In this document: positions 4,795 through 5,175 of the stretch, in pieces
Layout: every line of letters begins with the position of its first letter
Numbering within the stretch: position 1 is the stretch's first letter
Assembly (NCBI GenBank): GCA_021826605.1
Contig: JAKAZF010000259.1
Span: 1 to 5,175 of the forward strand
Origin: Planctomycetota bacterium
GTDB taxonomy: Bacteria; Planctomycetota; Phycisphaerae; WQYP01
Direction: 5' to 3'
DNA: 5,175 nt
Made by a program: the position numbers and the translations under genes
The notes under the pieces: model-generated
Database searches by the model: none
Seen by the model: the letters and a program-made list of their open reading frames with translations, nothing else
Told to the model about the DNA's origin: nothing

Positions 4795-5175
4795 ATGACG
4801 CTTAAACTTACGCACCTTAAGGAACTCGAGGCGGAAAGTATCCATATTATCCGTGAGGTGGTTGCGGAATTCCAGAATCCGGTGATGCTGTTTTCCAGCG
4901 GTAAGGATTCCTCGGTGATGCTGCACCTGGCGCGCAAGGCCTTTTACCCGGCCCGTGTTCCGTTTGCCTTTATGCACATTGATACCACCTGGGACTTTAA
5001 GGAAGTCTACGCCTTTCGTGATAAGCTCGTGAAGGAATATGACCTGAAGTTGATTGTGAGCACCAATTTTGAGGCTATTAAGGCCGGTATAAATCCGTTT
5101 GACTCGGGAAGTGTTAAGTACACCCATAACATGAATCTGCAGGGCTTGCTGATGGGGTTGAAGAAATACCAGTTT
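4795..5175 (+). CDS. cysD: Sulfate adenylyltransferase subunit 2 (CysD), 5' part only
   Basis: CysD is the catalytic subunit of ATP sulfurylase. With the GTPase CysN it makes adenosine 5'-phosphosulfate from sulfate and ATP in the cytoplasm, the first step of assimilatory sulfate reduction. The window holds 127 codons of a protein that is about 300 residues in E. coli. Recognisable from memory of E. coli CysD are [18 protein letters not shown] (5-22), the PP-loop [17 protein letters not shown] (34-50, where E. coli has SIGKDSS), [16 protein letters not shown] (61-76) and [13 protein letters not shown] (98-110). The ATG is chosen because it begins at the usual N-terminus. The gene runs off the right edge, and cysN or cysNC would be expected next. 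It is transcribed divergently from the helicase. Nothing looks damaged in the visible part. Confidence 0.95.
   Translation, partial: MTLKLTHLKELEAESIHIIREVVAEFQNPVMLFSSGKDSSVMLHLARKAFYPARVPFAFMHIDTTWDFKEVYAFRDKLVKEYDLKLIVSTNFEAIKAGINPFDSGSVKYTHNMNLQGLLMGLKKYQF

Noticed and set aside
4714..5127. 137-codon open frame on the minus strand
   Set aside because: It is antisense to cysD, whose plus-strand translation matches a conserved family throughout.

Overview
The window looks like a piece of a free-living bacterial chromosome, moderately GC-rich. The style of the small HUH transposase (N-terminal block TWTTYGTWLPGDPRG), abundant REP-type palindromes and loose gene spacing would fit Planctomycetota or a relative in the PVC group. 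This is an impression from family resemblance, not a proven placement.

Layout from left to right: (1) 1-643 holds a complete 181-aa REP-associated tyrosine transposase (RAYT, IS200/Y1-like) gene on the minus strand. It is bracketed by palindromic REP elements: one ends 2 nt beyond its stop codon and another begins about 20 nt upstream of its start codon. (2) 644-930 is gene-free and filled with intact, degenerate and inverted copies of the same REP family, spaced about 40 bp apart. (3) 920-4252 is one long intact minus-strand gene for a 1110-aa protein with an N-terminal PLD-like domain and an SNF2-type helicase engine. Its stop codon lies inside the REP array. (4) 4253-4794 is a 542-bp divergent intergenic region. 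It contains a short remnant-like reading frame, a GC-rich inverted repeat, a clear inverted pair of a second REP type, and a plausible sigma70-like promoter. (5) 4795-5175 is the 5' part of cysD (sulfate adenylyltransferase subunit 2) on the plus strand, cut by the window edge.

The genes do not form one pathway. cysD is core sulfur assimilation. The PLD-helicase resembles accessory genome-defence or DNA-processing enzymes and stands without a recognisable partner here. The RAYT and its REPs form a self-contained repeat-spreading unit. The most interesting signals are in the repeats. Three REP hairpins keep an identical ATAAA loop but have different stems with compensatory changes on both arms, and the separate inverted pair near cysD shows the same behaviour. 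This points to a structure-recognising process acting on the DNA or RNA.
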